From: Prorocentrum cordatum
Taxonomy: Eukaryota > Sar > Dinophyceae > Prorocentrales > Prorocentraceae
Assembly (NCBI GenBank): GCA_963575745.1
Contig: CAUYUJ010020157.1
Location: 133,368 to 153,367, forward strand
DNA: 20,000 bases
Reading direction: 5' to 3'
The notes below the pieces were generated by a model, which had not been told where the DNA came from, ran no database searches, and saw only the letters and a list, made by a program, of their open reading frames with translations. This document shows, piece by piece, positions 17,641 to 20,000 of this stretch (positions are counted from its first letter, which is position 1; every line of letters starts with the position of its first letter). A program made the position numbers and the translations under genes.

Positions 17641-18420
17641 CCCTAGCGATTGTTCCTTCTCCTCCTCCTCCTCCTCCTCCTGCTCACTCCTCCCGTCGCT
17701 GCTGCTCCTCAGCCTCCTCCCTCCTGTTTGGGATAGTAAGCTGCCCAGCTGCATCGAAGCGCCTTCTGGAGATGGGCACGAGGATGGTAGCCAAGCAAAA
17801 CCAGTCAGAACGATTGCGGCTCGCTGGACACCCTTGCATCCTTCGTTGGATTCTCTTGCATACTCTTCCCCCCCCCTCCCCCTCTTCCTGCGGCCACTGG
17901 GAGACTTTTGGGGGATCGCTCCTCCTGCTGTTGCTGCTCCGCCTCCCCCTCCTGCTGGACCTTCTCCTCTGTTCTCCCTTCCCCTTTTCCTCCCTCGCCC
18001 CCTCCTCCTCGTTCCTCCCCAATCCCTCCTCCCTCCTTCTGTTCCCTCGTCTTCATCTTTCGTCTCATCCTCCTCACTCCATCCCGTCACCCTGACTCTG
18101 CGCGTCTTCCCACGCGCCCGCTGCTCCCTCCCTCCCTCCCTCCTCCTCGCCCTCCCCCTTCCTCCTCCTCACCCCTCGTCCTCGTCCTGCCCCTCCCCTG
18201 CACTCACTCCTCCACCCTGCGCCTCCTCCTCCTCCTCCTCCTCCTCCTCCTCCTCCTTCTCCTCCTCCTCCTCCTCCTCCTCCTCCTCCTCCTCCTGCAC
18301 CTCCACCCCTTCAGCCTCTTCCCCCCCCCTCGTGCTTCTCGCGTCCCTCCCCCTCCGGCTCCCCTCCCCTCCGTCCTCCTCCTCTGCCCTCCGTGGTGGG
18401 CCGCCGTGCTCGCGCCCGCA
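17641..18420. repeat. CT-rich block leading to the EFTUD2 acceptor
   Basis: C and T dominate the + strand from about 17650, interrupted by a mixed stretch at 17740-17860. Pure (CCT)n runs at about 18222-18296 and CT-rich sequence continues to within about 40 bases of the acceptor. Pro/Ser/Leu-rich frames over it are artefacts of the composition. Confidence 0.85.
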
Positions 18421-18421
18421 G

Positions 18422-18495
18422 GCGCCGAGACGCTCGTGCAGATGGAGGACACGCAGCCCCTCACGGATCCCATCATCGCCCCAGTCAAGTCGAAG
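18422..18495 (+). CDS. EFTUD2: EFTUD2/Snu114 exon 2 in view
   Basis: This 74-base exon encodes (G)AETLVQMEDTQPLTDPIIA, then PVKSK. The EDTQPLT-PII-PVK block is a signature of EFTUD2/Snu114 between the acidic N-terminus and the GTPase domain. The acceptor is CCCGCAG at 18415-18421; the donor is GAAG|GACTTC at 18495/18496, again a GA intron start. It enters with two bases of a split Gly codon and leaves between codons. Reading on past the donor gives DFGLLLNL, which departs from the family, while splicing to 19442 gives DFDLLEKSMPE, which fits. Confidence 0.93.
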
Positions 18496-18822
18496 GACTT
18501 CGGCCTCCTCCTCAACCTCCCCTTTTTTGCCTCCCCCTCCTCCACCTCCTCCTCATCCTTCTCCTCCTCCTCCTCCTCCTGAGCCTCCTCCTCCTCCTCT
18601 CCTCCTCCTCCTCCTCCTCCTCCGCCTCTGCCTCCTCCTTAGTCGCCTCCCCCTTCTCCGGGCTCCTCCGCTACCGCCTCCTCCTCCCCTCCTCCCCCTC
18701 CTCCCCCTCCTCCTCCCCCTCCTCCTCCTCCTCCTCCTCCTCCTCCTCCTCCTCCTCCTCGTCCTCCTCCTCATCCCCCTCCTCCTTATCCGCCTCCTCA
18801 GCCTCCTCCGGAACCTTCCCTG

Positions 18823-18855
<33 letters not shown>

Positions 18856-19441
18856 TACAGTGTTTGAGGGTCGAGGTTTTGGATGCCGTCGGCCCAGCTC
18901 GGACCTCCAGCGGCCTCCAGGGGGCGTCCGCGGGGCTCCGGAGGCCCCCCACAGACCTCCGGACTTATGATGCTCCAGCCTGCTTTTAGCCTTGACCACC
19001 AGAAAGAATGTCGAGCGCACCCCAAAACTCTAGGGTTTTCACGCGTCGGGCCCTGGGGGACACTGTTTCGACACTCTTTCGGCACTCGTTCGACACTCTT
19101 TCTGGGAGCTCGGAGTGATTTCTGGGATGTGGTCCTTAAGTACGATGGGAGCAGCAGACCTCCAGACTCGGAGGTCGACAGACCTCCTACCCTGACGCGT
19201 CGATGAGCGAATTGGCCGTTTTCGGTTCGCGAGAGGGCGTCGCGGCCGTCATTTTTGCGGGTCCGGGTCCGTCGGTTGCGGTCCCAGGCTGCTTTTGCTG
19301 AAGGGTGGTTTGCTAAAGGGAGGTTTGTCCACCGCCGACGGACACCCCTGCAGACTTCCAGGGAACTGGCGCTCTCGGAACAGCGGAGAGCTCCCAGCAG
19401 CGGGGTAGCCGTAAACAGCAGACAGCATCTCGTCTCCTGAG
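18496..19441 (+). other. EFTUD2 intron 2 (946 bases, GA-AG)
   Basis: The donor and acceptor regions share a 7-base direct repeat, AGGACTT (18494-18500 and 19440-19446), so the cut could slide, but only AG|GA...AG|GA gives an AG acceptor. The first third is CCT-rich (to about 18820), then comes (GAC)n at 18825-18850, the 19-base block at 18864-18882 also seen at 9188, three 11-bp units TTCGACACTCT at 19067-19099, and a small hairpin GACCTCC/GGAGGTC at 19157-19176. No gene is seen inside. Confidence 0.9.
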
Positions 19442-19654
19442 GACTTTGATCTGCTGGAGAAGTCGATGCCAGAGACCACCTTTGACTTCAACTTCCTCGC
19501 GGGGATGATGGATAAGCCAGGCCTTGTGCGCAACATCTGCTTCCTGGGCGCGATGCATCACGGGAAGACGTTGTTCATGGATCTGCTGGTCATGAACACG
19601 CATGAGAAAGATTGGAAGATAAACAAGGAGGTGCGCTACACGGACTCCCGGCAG
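19442..19654 (+). CDS. EFTUD2: EFTUD2/Snu114 exon 3 in view (P-loop exon)
   Basis: This 71-codon exon starts DFDLLEKSMPETTFDFNF and continues through MMDKPGLVRN to the GTPase G1 loop GAMHHGKT (19547-19570), the P-loop form GxxxxGKT that holds GTP phosphates in EF-G-like GTPases. It ends RYTDSRQ, the stretch before switch I. The acceptor is CTGAG at 19437-19441; the donor is GCAG|GATTGG at 19654/19655. Both boundaries fall between codons. Reading through the donor gives WHHFRPH and a stop at 19727, which does not fit the family. All residues expected for a working P-loop are present. Confidence 0.95.
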
Positions 19655-19922
19655 GATTGGCATCACTTCCGCCCACACCGTGCAAGCTATCCAGCACTGC
19701 ATGTCCAATGCATCCCTATATTCGTTTGAACCAAGGCATGTTGTGTTGTCTCTTCTAATGGCGTAGCAGTCCTCATTCAGTTTCATGTGTCTGCAGTTGT
19801 TTGTACAGTTGCGCCTCATTTTCAGGTGATGCTCGACCTGTTTCTGCAGTTTTTTGTTATATCCCCCCTTGTCGCTGCGTTTGACGTTGATATTTCTCTA
19901 CATGTGTCCAAATCGCGATGAG
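19655..19922 (+). other. EFTUD2 intron 3 (268 bases, GA-AG)
   Basis: The donor CAG|GAT and acceptor GAG|GAC share AGGA. The intron is lower in G+C than the exons and has T-rich stretches (19828-19870) before the acceptor. No inner repeat or gene is seen. Confidence 0.9.
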
Positions 19923-20000
19923 GACGAGCAAGACCGAGGTGTCACCGTCAAGATGACCCCGATGTCGCTGGTGCTTCAGGAGACTACTGGCTGGGATGGG
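19923..20000 (+). CDS. EFTUD2: EFTUD2/Snu114 exon 4 in view (switch I, partial)
   Basis: Twenty-six codons run to the window edge with no stop. They begin DEQDRGVTVKMTPMSLVLQ; the E-Q-x-RGV-x-K motif is the switch I/G2 region of EFTUD2, with Thr of RGVT near the Mg-GTP position. Joined to exon 3 the sequence YTDSRQ-DEQDRG is continuous with the family. The acceptor is GATGAG at 19917-19922. The rest of the GTPase domain (the DTPGH loop onward) must lie beyond 20000. Confidence 0.93.

Larger units (their letters stand above)
7619..18421 (+). other. EFTUD2 intron 1 (10803 bases, GA-AG)
   Basis: The boundaries come from protein continuity: EEVYP before, then Gly (split codon), AETLVQ after. The donor reads CAG|GAC and the acceptor CAG|GCG, sharing CAGG, so the exact cut is ambiguous by a few bases, but no shift gives a GT donor. 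Almost all of it is repeats: a GATGCATCGCC hairpin, an exon relic, microsatellites, a ~145-bp satellite, a large inverted repeat and a CT-rich 3' end. I recognise no nested gene. Each part is described separately. Confidence 0.85.

Noticed and set aside
18825-18860. (GAC)n run encoding poly-Asp, resembling the acidic N-terminus of EFTUD2
   Set aside because: It lies downstream of the EDTQPLT exon, in the wrong order for the protein, and is a plain trinucleotide repeat inside intron 2.
17588-18970. 460-codon + strand frame spanning the EFTUD2 exon at 18422-18495
   Set aside because: It is in a different frame from the exon and made mostly of CT-repeat translation.

Overview
The window looks like nuclear DNA of a dinoflagellate. 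This is inference. It rests on four things: G+C-rich sequence packed with long simple repeats, a long LINE-type retrotransposon, a conserved eukaryotic splicing gene broken into tiny exons by introns that start with GA instead of GT, and a G after every acceptor AG. GA-AG introns with AG|G acceptors are known from Symbiodinium and related genomes. A large-genome, G+C-rich genus such as Prorocentrum would fit, but nothing here fixes the genus.

Two gene-level units lie on the + strand. The first (about 118-7080) is a near-complete non-LTR retrotransposon. ORF1 (284-1486) has a zinc finger and a coiled coil. ORF2 (2053-6918, 1621 aa) has an APE-type endonuclease, reverse transcriptase, a zinc knuckle, RNase H and C-terminal zinc fingers. 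The element is bracketed by CCT/CCCT simple repeats. The second is the host gene EFTUD2/Snu114, the GTPase of the U5 snRNP, seen as four consecutive coding exons: 7550-7618, 18422-18495, 19442-19654 and 19923-20000 (running off the end). They join in frame across introns of 10803, 946 and 268 bases. All three introns are best read as AG|GA...AG|G. The first exon in view begins inside the protein, so earlier exons lie upstream; the LINE may itself sit in an upstream intron of the same gene.

The 10.8-kb first intron fills the middle of the window and is built of repeats. In order it holds a long imperfect hairpin made of GATGCATCGCC units (7831-8051), a degenerate second copy of the preceding EFTUD2 exon (8131-8172), a 64-bp direct repeat, CCT and ATC microsatellites (9097-10070), a diverged satellite of roughly 145-bp units (10150-12800) with perfect palindromes and a fresh 288-bp tandem duplication, and a large diverged inverted repeat (12780-13592 against 15255-16215). 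Short hairpins follow, then a CT-rich block leading to the next exon. CCT tracts are always pyrimidine on the EFTUD2 sense strand, and two lie just upstream of EFTUD2 acceptors.

I found no convincing tRNA, rRNA, CRISPR array or promoter. Most long open frames outside the genes above come from simple repeats or G+C-rich repeats.
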